Below are positions 32,341 through 39,952 of a stretch of 64,000 bases of DNA, one piece after another. Both the position numbers and the translations under genes were made by a program. Origin of the DNA: Streptacidiphilus fuscans (GTDB lineage: Bacteria; Actinomycetota; Actinomycetes; Streptomycetales; Streptomycetaceae); NCBI RefSeq assembly GCF_015690355.1, contig NZ_JADPRT010000007.1, positions 280,268 through 344,267 on the forward strand. The letters run 5' to 3'. The notes beneath the pieces are model-generated. The model was not told where the DNA came from and did not search any database. It saw only the letters and a list, made by a program, of their open reading frames with translations. How positions within the stretch are numbered: position 1 is the first letter of the stretch; each line of letters starts with the position of its first letter.

Positions 32341-34857
32341 GTGACCCTGACTGATCTCATCCCCGCCGCGCCCCAGCCCGACGACCTCTTCACGGCCTTC
32401 GCCGGGTGGGCCGAGGAGCGCGGGATCACCCTCTACCCCGCCCAGGAAGAGGCGCTGATCGAGATCGTCTCTGGCAACAACGTCATCCTCAACACCCCGA
32501 CCGGCTCCGGAAAGAGCCTGGTGGCTGCGGGTGCGCACTTCGCGGCGCTGGCGAACGGGCAGCGGACCTTCTACACCGCGCCGATCAAGGCGCTGGTCTC
32601 GGAGAAGTTCTTCGACCTGGTCAAGATGTTCGGCACCGAGAAGGTCGGCATGATGACCGGCGACGCGTCGGTCAACCCGACCGCGCCGATCATCTGCTGC
32701 ACCGCGGAGGTGCTGGCCTCGATCGCGCTGCGGGACGGCACGCAGGCCGACGTCGGCCAGGTCGTGATGGACGAGTTCCACTTCTACGCCGAGCCGGACC
32801 GCGGCTGGGCCTGGCAGGTGCCGCTGATCGAGCTGCCGCAGGCGCAGTTCCTGCTGATGTCGGCGACGCTCGGCGACGTGCGCCGCTTCGAGGCGGACCT
32901 CAAGCGCCGCACCGGCCGCGACACCACCACCGTCTCCTCGGCGACGCGCCCGGTGCCGCTCTTCTACGAGTACCAGCGCACCCCCATCCACGACACGCTG
33001 GAGGACCTGCTCAAGAGCGGTCAGGCGCCCGTCTACGTCGTGCACTTCACCCAGGCGCAGGCCGTCGAGCGCGCCCAGGCGCTGATGAGCATCAACATGT
33101 GCACCAAGGCCGAGAAGGAGGCGATCGCCGCGCTGATCGGCAACTTCCGCTTCACCACCAAGTTCGGCCGCAACCTCTCCCGCTACGTCCGGCACGGCAT
33201 CGGCATCCACCACGCCGGCATGCTGCCCAAGTACCGGCGGCTGGTGGAGCGGCTGGCGCAGGCCGGGCTGCTCAAGGTGATCTGCGGGACGGACACCCTC
33301 GGCGTCGGCGTCAACGTGCCGATCCGCACGGTGCTGTTCACCGCGCTCTCCAAGTACGACGGCCAGCGGGTGCGGATGCTGCGCGCCCGTGAGTTCCACC
33401 AGATCGCGGGCCGCGCCGGACGCGCCGGGTTCGACACCGTCGGCACCGTCGTCGCGCAGGCGCCCGAGCACGTCATCGAGAACGAGCGGGCCGTCGCCAA
33501 GGCTGGCGACGACCCGAAGAAGAAGCGCAAGGTGGTCCGCAAGAAGGCCCCGGAGGGCTTCGTCTCCTGGGGCGAGGAGACCTTCAACAAGCTGATCGAC
33601 GCCGCGCCGGAGCCGCTGGTCTCCCGGTTCAAGGTCAGCCACCTGATGCTGCTCTCCGTCATCAACCGTCCCGGCAACGCCTTCGAGGCGATGCGGCACC
33701 TGCTGACCGACAACGACGACGACCCGAAGACCCGTCGCCGCCACATCCGCGAGGCCATCGCCATCTACCGCTCGCTGGAGGCGGGCGGCGTCGTCGAGCG
33801 GCTGCCGCACCCCGACGAGACGGGACGCATCGTCCGGCTGACGGTCGACCTTCAGGACGACTTCTCGCTCACCCAGCCGCTCTCCACCTTCGCGCTGGCC
33901 GCCTTCGAGCTGCTCGACCCGGCCTCGCCAACCTACGCGCTGGACATGCTCACCGTCGTCGAGTCCACGCTGGACGACCCGCGCCAGATCCTGCACGCGC
34001 AGGAGAACAAGGCGCGCGGCGAGGCCGTCGCCGAGATGAAGCGCGACGGCGTCGAGTACGAGGAGCGGATGGAGCGGCTCCAGGAGATCTCCTACCCCAA
34101 GCCGCTGGAGGAGCTGCTGGAGCACGCGTACGAGGTCTACCGGCGCTCGCACCCGTGGATCAGCGACCACCCGCTGCGCCCGAAGACCGTCGCCCGCGAC
34201 CTCTACGAGCGTGCGATGACCTTCACCGACTACGTCGGCTTCTACGAACTCCCGCGCACCGAGGGCCTGGTGCTGCGCTACCTGGCCAACGCGTACAAGG
34301 CGGTCGAGCACACCGTCCCTGACCACCTGAAGTCCGAGGACCTGCGCGACCTGATCTCCTGGCTGGGCGAGCTGGTCCGCCAGGTCGACTCCAGCCTGCT
34401 GGACGAGTGGGAGCAGCTGGCCAACCCGGAGGACGAGGAGGAGCTGGAGGAGTCCCTGGAGGAGAGGACCGCCCCGGTCACCGCCAACACCCGCGCCTTC
34501 CGCGTCCTGGTCCGCAACGCCCTGTTCCGCCGGGTCGAGCTCGCCGCGCTGGAGCACTACGACGCGCTGGGCGAGCTCGACGCCGAGGACGGCGGCTGGG
34601 ACGCCGACCGTTGGGCCGACGCGATGGACGCGTACTGGGACGAACACGACGACCTGCTCACCGGCCCGAACGCGCGCGGACCGAAGATGCTGCTGATCGA
34701 CGACGAGTCGGTCCAGGGCGCCTGGCTGGTCCGGCAGATCTTCGACGACCCGGCGGGCGACCACGACTGGGGCATCAGCGCCGAGGTCGACCTGCACTCC
34801 TCCGACGAGGAGGGCCGGGCGGTCCTCCGGGTCACCGAGGTCAGCCGCCTGGGCTGA
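32341..34857 (+). CDS. Ski2-like DEAD/DEAH-box RNA helicase with DUF3516
   Basis: An 838-residue superfamily 2 helicase from GTG 32341. Motif I is TPTGSGKS, motif II is DEFH (VVMDEFHFYAEPD), motif III is SATL, and motifs V/VI are in GTDTLGVGVNVPI and HQIAGRAGRAG. A Lys-rich KKKRKVVRKK insert follows the helicase core, and the C-terminal half (about 520-838) is the DUF3516 region common in actinobacterial Ski2-like helicases. It is probably involved in RNA processing or turnover. The gene is on the same strand as the NLR, 54 nt downstream, but it is a conserved chromosomal type and I would not assign it to the NLR module. Confidence 0.9.
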   Translation: MTLTDLIPAAPQPDDLFTAFAGWAEERGITLYPAQEEALIEIVSGNNVILNTPTGSGKSLVAAGAHFAALANGQRTFYTAPIKALVSEKFFDLVKMFGTEKVGMMTGDASVNPTAPIICCTAEVLASIALRDGTQADVGQVVMDEFHFYAEPDRGWAWQVPLIELPQAQFLLMSATLGDVRRFEADLKRRTGRDTTTVSSATRPVPLFYEYQRTPIHDTLEDLLKSGQAPVYVVHFTQAQAVERAQALMSINMCTKAEKEAIAALIGNFRFTTKFGRNLSRYVRHGIGIHHAGMLPKYRRLVERLAQAGLLKVICGTDTLGVGVNVPIRTVLFTALSKYDGQRVRMLRAREFHQIAGRAGRAGFDTVGTVVAQAPEHVIENERAVAKAGDDPKKKRKVVRKKAPEGFVSWGEETFNKLIDAAPEPLVSRFKVSHLMLLSVINRPGNAFEAMRHLLTDNDDDPKTRRRHIREAIAIYRSLEAGGVVERLPHPDETGRIVRLTVDLQDDFSLTQPLSTFALAAFELLDPASPTYALDMLTVVESTLDDPRQILHAQENKARGEAVAEMKRDGVEYEERMERLQEISYPKPLEELLEHAYEVYRRSHPWISDHPLRPKTVARDLYERAMTFTDYVGFYELPRTEGLVLRYLANAYKAVEHTVPDHLKSEDLRDLISWLGELVRQVDSSLLDEWEQLANPEDEEELEESLEERTAPVTANTRAFRVLVRNALFRRVELAALEHYDALGELDAEDGGWDADRWADAMDAYWDEHDDLLTGPNARGPKMLLIDDESVQGAWLVRQIFDDPAGDHDWGISAEVDLHSSDEEGRAVLRVTEVSRLG

Positions 34858-34871
34858 CAAGCCGTCAGCCG

Positions 34872-36143
34872 TCACTCCCACAGGTCGACGCGGTGCGCGC
34901 CGACGAGGGCTCCGATCCGGGCGAGCACCTCGTCGGCGGGAAGCGGGTCGATCCGACGCCCGTCGCGCAGCCGCAGCGCGACGTGGTCGTCGGCCGCCTC
35001 CTTGGCGCCGATCACCGCCTGGTAGGGCGCGAGCCGCGCCTCGCGGATCCGCGCGCCGAGGCTGCCGCGCTCCGGCCCGAGCAGCTCCACGCGCAGTCCC
35101 GCGTCCAGGCAGCGCGCCTCGAACGCCTCCGCCTGCGGCAGTTGGTCCTCGGTGACCGGCAGCACGGCCACCTGGACCGGCGCCAACCAGGCCGGGAACG
35201 CCCCGCCGTGCTGCTCCAGCAGATGCGCCACGGCCCGCTCGACGCTGCCGATGATCGCCCGGTGCACCATCACCGGCCGGTGCTTGGCCCCGTCCGCGCC
35301 GACGTAGTGCAGGTCGAACTGCTCGGGCTGGTGGAAGTCGACCTGGACGGTGGAGAGGGTCGCCTCGCGGCCCGCGTTGTCGACCACCTGGACGTCGATC
35401 TTCGGCCCGTAGAAGGCCGCCTCGCCCTCGGCCTCCTCAAAGTCCAGCCCGGAGTCGTCAAGCACCGCGCGGAGCAGCGCGGTCGACCGCTCCCACAGCT
35501 CGGGCGCGGCGACGTACTTGCCGCCGGGGCCGGGGAGGGACAGCCGGTAGCGGCTGGGCTCGATGCCGAGCGCGACGTAGGCGCGGCGGATCAGCTCCAG
35601 CGCGGCGGCGGCCTCACCGGCGACCTGGTCCAGGGTGCAGAAGACATGCCCGTCGTTGAGCTGGATCGCCCGCACCCGGGTCAGCCCGCGCAGCACCCCG
35701 GTCCGCTCGGACCGGAACATCGCCCCCAACTCGGCGAACCGCAGCGGCAGTTCGCGGTAGCTGCGGGAGCGTGAGCGAAACATCAGCGCATGGTGCGGAC
35801 ACAGGCTCGGCCGCAGCACCAGCTGCTCCTCGCCGTGCTGCCCACCGAGCTCCATGGGCGAGAACATGTCCTCGCGGTAGTGCTGCCAGTGGCCGGAGAT
35901 CTCGTACAGCTCCCGCTTGCCCAGCACCGGCGAGTAGACGTGCCGGTACCCGGCCCGCCGCTCCACCTCGCGGATGTACTCCTCCAGGCTGTGCCGCACC
36001 GCCGCGCCGTCGGGCAGCCAGTACGGCAGACCCGCGCCGATCAGCGGGTCACTGTCGAACAGCCCGAGCTCGCGGCCGAGACGGCGGTGGTCGTGCTGGT
36101 GCAGCTGGTTCTCGTGCTGCTCGTCGGCGTCGTGCTCCTGCAT
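34872..36143 (-). CDS. thrS: Threonyl-tRNA synthetase, short form lacking TGS and editing domains
   Basis: From ATG 36143 (AGGAG upstream) this encodes 423 residues, against roughly 640-680 for the normal bacterial enzyme. It begins directly at the catalytic domain: GLPYWLPDGAAVRHSLEEYI, the zinc-site Cys in LRPSLCPHHALMF, motif 2 FRSERTGVLRGLTRVRAIQLNDGH and motif 3 HRAIIGSVERAVAHLLE. The anticodon-binding domain follows (WLAPVQVAVLPV). The N-terminal TGS and editing domains are absent, so it could not clear Ser-tRNA(Thr) itself. The gene is preceded by a leader peptide with three consecutive Thr codons and a strong hairpin, so it is probably induced by threonine shortage. A second, full-length ThrRS is expected elsewhere. 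Use as a resistance isoform is possible but unsupported. Confidence 0.92.
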   Translation of the reverse strand: MQEHDADEQHENQLHQHDHRRLGRELGLFDSDPLIGAGLPYWLPDGAAVRHSLEEYIREVERRAGYRHVYSPVLGKRELYEISGHWQHYREDMFSPMELGGQHGEEQLVLRPSLCPHHALMFRSRSRSYRELPLRFAELGAMFRSERTGVLRGLTRVRAIQLNDGHVFCTLDQVAGEAAAALELIRRAYVALGIEPSRYRLSLPGPGGKYVAAPELWERSTALLRAVLDDSGLDFEEAEGEAAFYGPKIDVQVVDNAGREATLSTVQVDFHQPEQFDLHYVGADGAKHRPVMVHRAIIGSVERAVAHLLEQHGGAFPAWLAPVQVAVLPVTEDQLPQAEAFEARCLDAGLRVELLGPERGSLGARIREARLAPYQAVIGAKEAADDHVALRLRDGRRIDPLPADEVLARIGALVGAHRVDLWE

Positions 36144-36192
36144 CGCACTCTCCTGACTCACGGGAGGAGCGAGCGCCCGGAGCGCGGAAACG

Positions 36193-36226
36193 CCGAAGCC
36201 CCGGGGCACTCGCCCCGGGGCTTCGG
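36193..36226 (-). terminator. Attenuator hairpin in the thrS leader
   Basis: A perfect 15-bp stem (CCGAAGCCCCGGGGC / GCCCCGGGGCTTCGG) with a 4-nt loop, followed on the minus strand by CGTTTCC. It lies 14 nt after the leader-peptide stop and 49 nt before the thrS start, the position expected for ribosome-mediated attenuation. Confidence 0.8.
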
Positions 36227-36240
36227 ACTGACAGCGAAGA

Positions 36241-36297
36241 TCAGCGCACCGGGACGTGGTCCGGCGTCGTCGTCATGACTGCTGCAGCGCGCTTCAT
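36241..36297 (-). CDS. thrS leader peptide with three consecutive Thr codons
   Basis: An 18-residue reading frame, MKRAAAVMTTTPDHVPVR, with three ACG codons in a row and GGAGAC directly upstream. It precedes the attenuator hairpin and thrS. When charged tRNA(Thr) is scarce, a ribosome stalled on the ACG run would be expected to favour an antiterminator and let thrS be transcribed. Its ATG overlaps the stop of the LanC-like gene (ATGA), so leader translation may also be coupled to that gene when both are on one transcript. Confidence 0.8.
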   Translation of the reverse strand: MKRAAAVMTTTPDHVPVR

Positions 36298-37550
36298 GTC
36301 TCCACCGTAGCGGAAGGCTGGTCGGGCCAGGCAACCGAATATCCGGTGCCGTCGCCCCGTGAGACCCGGACGAACCGCAGCAACTCCCGCACGATGCCCG
36401 CGTTGCCCATCGCCCAGCCGTACTCCGGCTCCAGCAGACTCGGGCTGCGCCGGTGCTCGACGTTGGACCAGCGGGCACCCGCGTCGTCGACGCTCGCCCG
36501 CCGGCTCAGGTCCGCGACGAGCGCTGCGGCGAACCGGGGTGCTCCGTCCCCGTCCTCCGCCATCCGGTCACCGGCCAAGGCCAGGACGCCCGCCGTACCG
36601 CAACACCGGCCGCTGTTGTCCCAGAAGCCCGGGTGGAGCCGGCGTGGCAGGCCGGAGCGGGTGACGGTGTACCAGCACCGGTCGACCAGGGCCGACCACT
36701 CTCCTCCCGGATCGACGTCGCGCAGCAGCCGGAACACCTGCGCGTCCCCGGCCGGGCCGTGACACCACCCGAAGCTGTAGCGCTCGATCCGCTCGGGCGA
36801 CGCTTGCGGGTCCGAGTGCGGCACCAGGAAGCCCCACGGCCCTGCCTCGTCCCGCGCGACCACGTCCGCCGCGCCCGCGAGGGCCAGCTCGACGAGGTCG
36901 GCCCGGCCCTCCGCCCGGCCGACCGAGGCCAGCGCAGCAACGATGCCCAACGTGCCGTGCGAGACGTGGTGCAAGCGGGACGCGGTCCCCTGACGCTGCT
37001 CCCACTGGACGCCGTGCGCGGTCGGCTCGGCCGTCCGCAGAAAGGGCTCGACGGCCAGCAGCGCCAACTCCCGGTCCCCTACGGCCAGCGCGCCCAGGGC
37101 GACGCCGGCGTTGCCGCTGAGCAGTTCGAGGTACCGGCCCCAGCGGGTGCCGTCGAAGCCCGCACGGACCCGGTCCAGCGCGCGGCGCGCTGCGGCCGTG
37201 GACGCGGGATCGTCCAGTTGCTCGCCGACCGCGTGCAAGGCGAAGGCCATGCCGCTCAGGCCGAGGTACAGGCCGTGCAGCTCCCAGTCCGGCACCACCG
37301 CCGCGATGCTGCGTGCGGCCCGCAGGGCGGCGGTGCCGTAGCGGTCGTCGCCGAAGTGCCGGTACGCCTCCAGCAGGGCGACCGCGATCCCGGAAGTGCC
37401 GCTGTAGAGGACAGGGTTGGGCTCCTCGTCACTCGGCCGTGTGGTCCAGTGAAGCTTGCCGTCCCCGCCCTGCCGGGCGCTGCTCAGCAGCCAGGCGAGC
37501 CCCGCCTCGGCCAACTGCTCCGGGTCCCGCGCGCTGTCGGCTGTCCTCAT
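36294..37550 (-). CDS. LanC-like protein (lanthionine synthetase C family)
   Basis: A 418-residue alpha/alpha-toroid protein. Zinc-site motifs of LanC proteins are present: GWCHGPAG and GRCCGTAG, plus the internal repeats LYSGTSGIAVALLEA, LYLGLSGMAFAL, HVSHGTLGIVAAL and YGWAMGNAGIV. LanC enzymes cyclise dehydrated peptides by adding Cys thiols, and eukaryotic relatives also handle dehydroamino-acid adducts. No LanB, LanM or precursor peptide is seen nearby. It starts 13 nt after the DUF2079 stop, with GGGGGCGGC before the ATG, and ends overlapping the thrS leader. The substrate is unknown. A stand-alone role, such as quenching dehydrated Ser/Thr residues, would be speculation. Confidence 0.88.
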   Translation of the reverse strand: MRTADSARDPEQLAEAGLAWLLSSARQGGDGKLHWTTRPSDEEPNPVLYSGTSGIAVALLEAYRHFGDDRYGTAALRAARSIAAVVPDWELHGLYLGLSGMAFALHAVGEQLDDPASTAAARRALDRVRAGFDGTRWGRYLELLSGNAGVALGALAVGDRELALLAVEPFLRTAEPTAHGVQWEQRQGTASRLHHVSHGTLGIVAALASVGRAEGRADLVELALAGAADVVARDEAGPWGFLVPHSDPQASPERIERYSFGWCHGPAGDAQVFRLLRDVDPGGEWSALVDRCWYTVTRSGLPRRLHPGFWDNSGRCCGTAGVLALAGDRMAEDGDGAPRFAAALVADLSRRASVDDAGARWSNVEHRRSPSLLEPEYGWAMGNAGIVRELLRFVRVSRGDGTGYSVAWPDQPSATVET

Positions 37551-37563
37551 GCCGCCCCCTTCG

Positions 37564-39081
37564 TCACCGCCGCAACAGGGTCACCCCGTCGTCGCTCCCC
37601 ACCACCCGGTACCCGCGGGTCTCGTAGCCATGCAGGGCGGCGATCGCCGCCGAGGCGGAGCACGGGGCCACGGCCTTGGAGTCCTTGGCGTCGACGACGA
37701 CCCACTGCGGGGTGACGCCCTGGGCGGCGTCGAGGCAGACCAGGCCGACCGTGTCGCGGGAGACGAGCTGAGCGGCCAGGCGGTTGCCCGCGCCGACCGT
37801 CGTGCCGCTCGGGATGCGCTGCAACAGGCGGTCGGCGTCCCGGACATGGGCGCTGGTGGTCCACTCGCCGCGGTGGGTCAGGTCCCACAGCGGGAAGCAC
37901 GGCAGTGTCACCAGGCTGAACGCGGCGCTGAACGCAAGCCCGCCGCGCAAAACGCGTGGCGGAACGCCGCCCCGGTCCAGGGCGTCGACGAACGCGCCGA
38001 AGACGATCGGCATCAGCACCGCGCTGTAGTGGTAATGGAAGCCCCAGTAGTGCGCGTTGCCCGAGGCGAAGCGCCACAGCAGCGTCGGCGCGCAGAGCAG
38101 CACCAGCGGCGAGCGCAGCGCCAGGAACGCGGTCGGGGCGAGCAGCAGCAGGAGGGTGGCCCACTTGACGCCGGGCCAGGGCAGATGGAGCAGCAGGCCG
38201 AGGAGTGAACCGTCGCCGCCCGCCTGGGTGATGCCGCCGGTGGTGTCGGTGCCGCCGCCGGTGATCTGCTGCCAGTAGTCGAAGCCGCCATGGGCGTTGA
38301 AGGACGGGAGCACCAGCAGCACCTCGGCGCAGGTGCCGAGCGCCCCGGCGGCCGTCAGCCAGAGCCCGAGCCGACGCGGGCCGCGCAGCGCGACGAAGAC
38401 GCCGACGGCGGCGACGGTCAGCCCCTGGTCCTCCTTGACCAGCAGCAGCGGCAAGGCCCACAACGCGGCCGCCCGCCAGCGCCGTTCGCCCAGCGCGCAC
38501 ACTGCGTACGCGATCAGCGGGACGGCGAAGGCGATCTCGTGGAAGTCGAAGTCCGCGGCCTGGACGATCCCCCAGGACACGCCGACCCCGCCGCCCACCA
38601 CGAGCGCCGCGACCGGTCCGCGCACCCGCAGCGCCCACCCGGCCAGCGGCACGATGGCCAGCGCCAGCAGCACGCTCTGCGCCACCAGCAGCGTCACCGG
38701 GCTCGGGAAGACCCGGTAGAGGGGAGCCAGCAGAACGAGCACCGGGCTGAAGTGGTCGCCGAGTTCGTCGAAACCGGTGCCCTTCAGCGGCACCATCGGC
38801 GCCTGGAGGTGCGCGTAGGCGCGCACCGTCTGCTCGAAGATGCCCAGGTCGTACCCGGCCGTCTGCTGCTGCTGGTGCCGCCGGACGGCGAGCAGCGTGT
38901 AGAGGACGGCGAAGCAGACGGCCGGCGCCCAGGTCCACACCCACGCAGGCGCTCGGCGGCGGGTGCGCGCAGGGGTGGTCCCGGTGGCCGCCGGGCGCGT
39001 GCGCTGCGCCGCGACGGCTGCGATCTCGGTCGTACCCACGTGCCGTGTCCCGCCCCGTCCGTCTGCAAACCAGTCCACCAT
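37564..39081 (-). CDS. DUF2079 polytopic membrane protein
   Basis: About 505 residues with roughly 10-12 membrane helices. The early TAGYDLGIFEQTVRAYAHLQAPMVPLKG and GDHFSPVLVLLAPLYRVFPSP, and later ADFDFHEIAFAVPLIAYA and SGNAHYWGFHYHYSAVLMPIVF, are typical of DUF2079, a family with a fold related to GT-C glycosyltransferases. The conserved acidic and His residues near the first outside loop could be catalytic. The start is uncertain: ATG 39081 has no good ribosome site, and a GTG at 39039 is the alternative. It is followed by the LanC-like gene on the same strand with a 13-nt gap. Function unknown. Confidence 0.85.
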   Translation of the reverse strand: MVDWFADGRGGTRHVGTTEIAAVAAQRTRPAATGTTPARTRRRAPAWVWTWAPAVCFAVLYTLLAVRRHQQQQTAGYDLGIFEQTVRAYAHLQAPMVPLKGTGFDELGDHFSPVLVLLAPLYRVFPSPVTLLVAQSVLLALAIVPLAGWALRVRGPVAALVVGGGVGVSWGIVQAADFDFHEIAFAVPLIAYAVCALGERRWRAAALWALPLLLVKEDQGLTVAAVGVFVALRGPRRLGLWLTAAGALGTCAEVLLVLPSFNAHGGFDYWQQITGGGTDTTGGITQAGGDGSLLGLLLHLPWPGVKWATLLLLLAPTAFLALRSPLVLLCAPTLLWRFASGNAHYWGFHYHYSAVLMPIVFGAFVDALDRGGVPPRVLRGGLAFSAAFSLVTLPCFPLWDLTHRGEWTTSAHVRDADRLLQRIPSGTTVGAGNRLAAQLVSRDTVGLVCLDAAQGVTPQWVVVDAKDSKAVAPCSASAAIAALHGYETRGYRVVGSDDGVTLLRR

Positions 39082-39145
39082 AGGGCGGGCCCGGTGCGGC
39101 GGACGTGAGGCGAGGCCGACTCGTCCGGGGGACGCTGGAGGACTT

Positions 39146-39952
39146 CTAGACCGCCCGTGCCAGGAACAGGTCGGTGAAGGACGCGGCCGTAAGGCCGCCG
39201 CCGTTGGCGTCCAGCAGGGCGCGGACCGCGCCGAGCAGTTCCGTCCGCTCGGCCGGGGCCAGGATCTGCGTGCCGGAGTGGGTGGACAGCCGCTCCACCC
39301 ACTGGTCGCTGGTGTGCCAGGCGACGCCGTTGCGGAATCGGATCGAGCGCTGGTCGGCGAAGCGGGCGTCGTCGCGGAACTCGAACCCGGCCCAGTCGTT
39401 GTCGGCGGTCGCCTCGATCTCGCCCGCGAACTCGGCGGCCCAGCCCGCGACATGACGCATGCCCATGTCCCAGCGCTCGTCGAGCGCGGTCATCCGCTCG
39501 GCGAGGTCGCGGTCGACGATGCCGGTCAGGTTCCAGAAGAGCGCGACCGCGCCACCCGGAGCCAGGGCGTCGAACACGTGGTCCCGTCGGGTCGCCCGGT
39601 CGAGCCAGTGCCAGGACTGGGCCCCGTACACCAGGCCCGCGCCGTGGTCCTGCGGCGCGGCGTCCTCGAAGCGGCCTATCCGCACCTCCACGCCGGGCAG
39701 GGCCGCGGTGTTGCGGCGCAGCACCTCGGCCATCCTCGGGTCGGGCTCGACCGCGAGCACCGGCACACCCCGCCCCGCGAAGGCGACCGTGGCCTTGCCC
39801 GTCCCCGCGCCGATCTCCACCGCGCGGCGGTCGTCGGCAAGAGGCCCCGCGAACTCCAGCACCGTCTCGATCAACGTGTCCGGATAGCCGGGCCGCGCCG
39901 CGTCGTACGTCTCCGCCGTCGTGCCGAAGACCGTGCTGCGCTCGACCGTCAT
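39146..39952 (-). CDS. Class I SAM-dependent methyltransferase
   Basis: A 268-residue methyltransferase with SAM motif I AVEIGAGTGKATVAFA (about residues 44-59) and VLAVEPDPRMAEVLRR as motif II. GAGLVYGAQSWHWLDRA is typical of UbiE/Tam-like methyltransferases. The ATG overlaps the stop of the beta-galactosidase gene (ATGA), so the two are translated together, although a functional link is not obvious. Substrate unknown. Confidence 0.88.
   Translation of the reverse strand: MTVERSTVFGTTAETYDAARPGYPDTLIETVLEFAGPLADDRRAVEIGAGTGKATVAFAGRGVPVLAVEPDPRMAEVLRRNTAALPGVEVRIGRFEDAAPQDHGAGLVYGAQSWHWLDRATRRDHVFDALAPGGAVALFWNLTGIVDRDLAERMTALDERWDMGMRHVAGWAAEFAGEIEATADNDWAGFEFRDDARFADQRSIRFRNGVAWHTSDQWVERLSTHSGTQILAPAERTELLGAVRALLDANGGGLTAASFTDLFLARAV

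Noticed and set aside
34872..36143. The short ThrRS as a self-resistance enzyme for the PKS/NRPS product
   Set aside because: Short ThrRS isoforms occur in Streptomyces without such clusters, the gene is about 8 kb away, and the Thr-codon attenuator explains it as a starvation-induced enzyme.
36294..37550. A lanthipeptide cluster around the LanC-like gene
   Set aside because: No LanB, LanM, LanKC or precursor-like small peptide is seen within several kb; the 18-residue peptide next to it is a Thr-codon leader.
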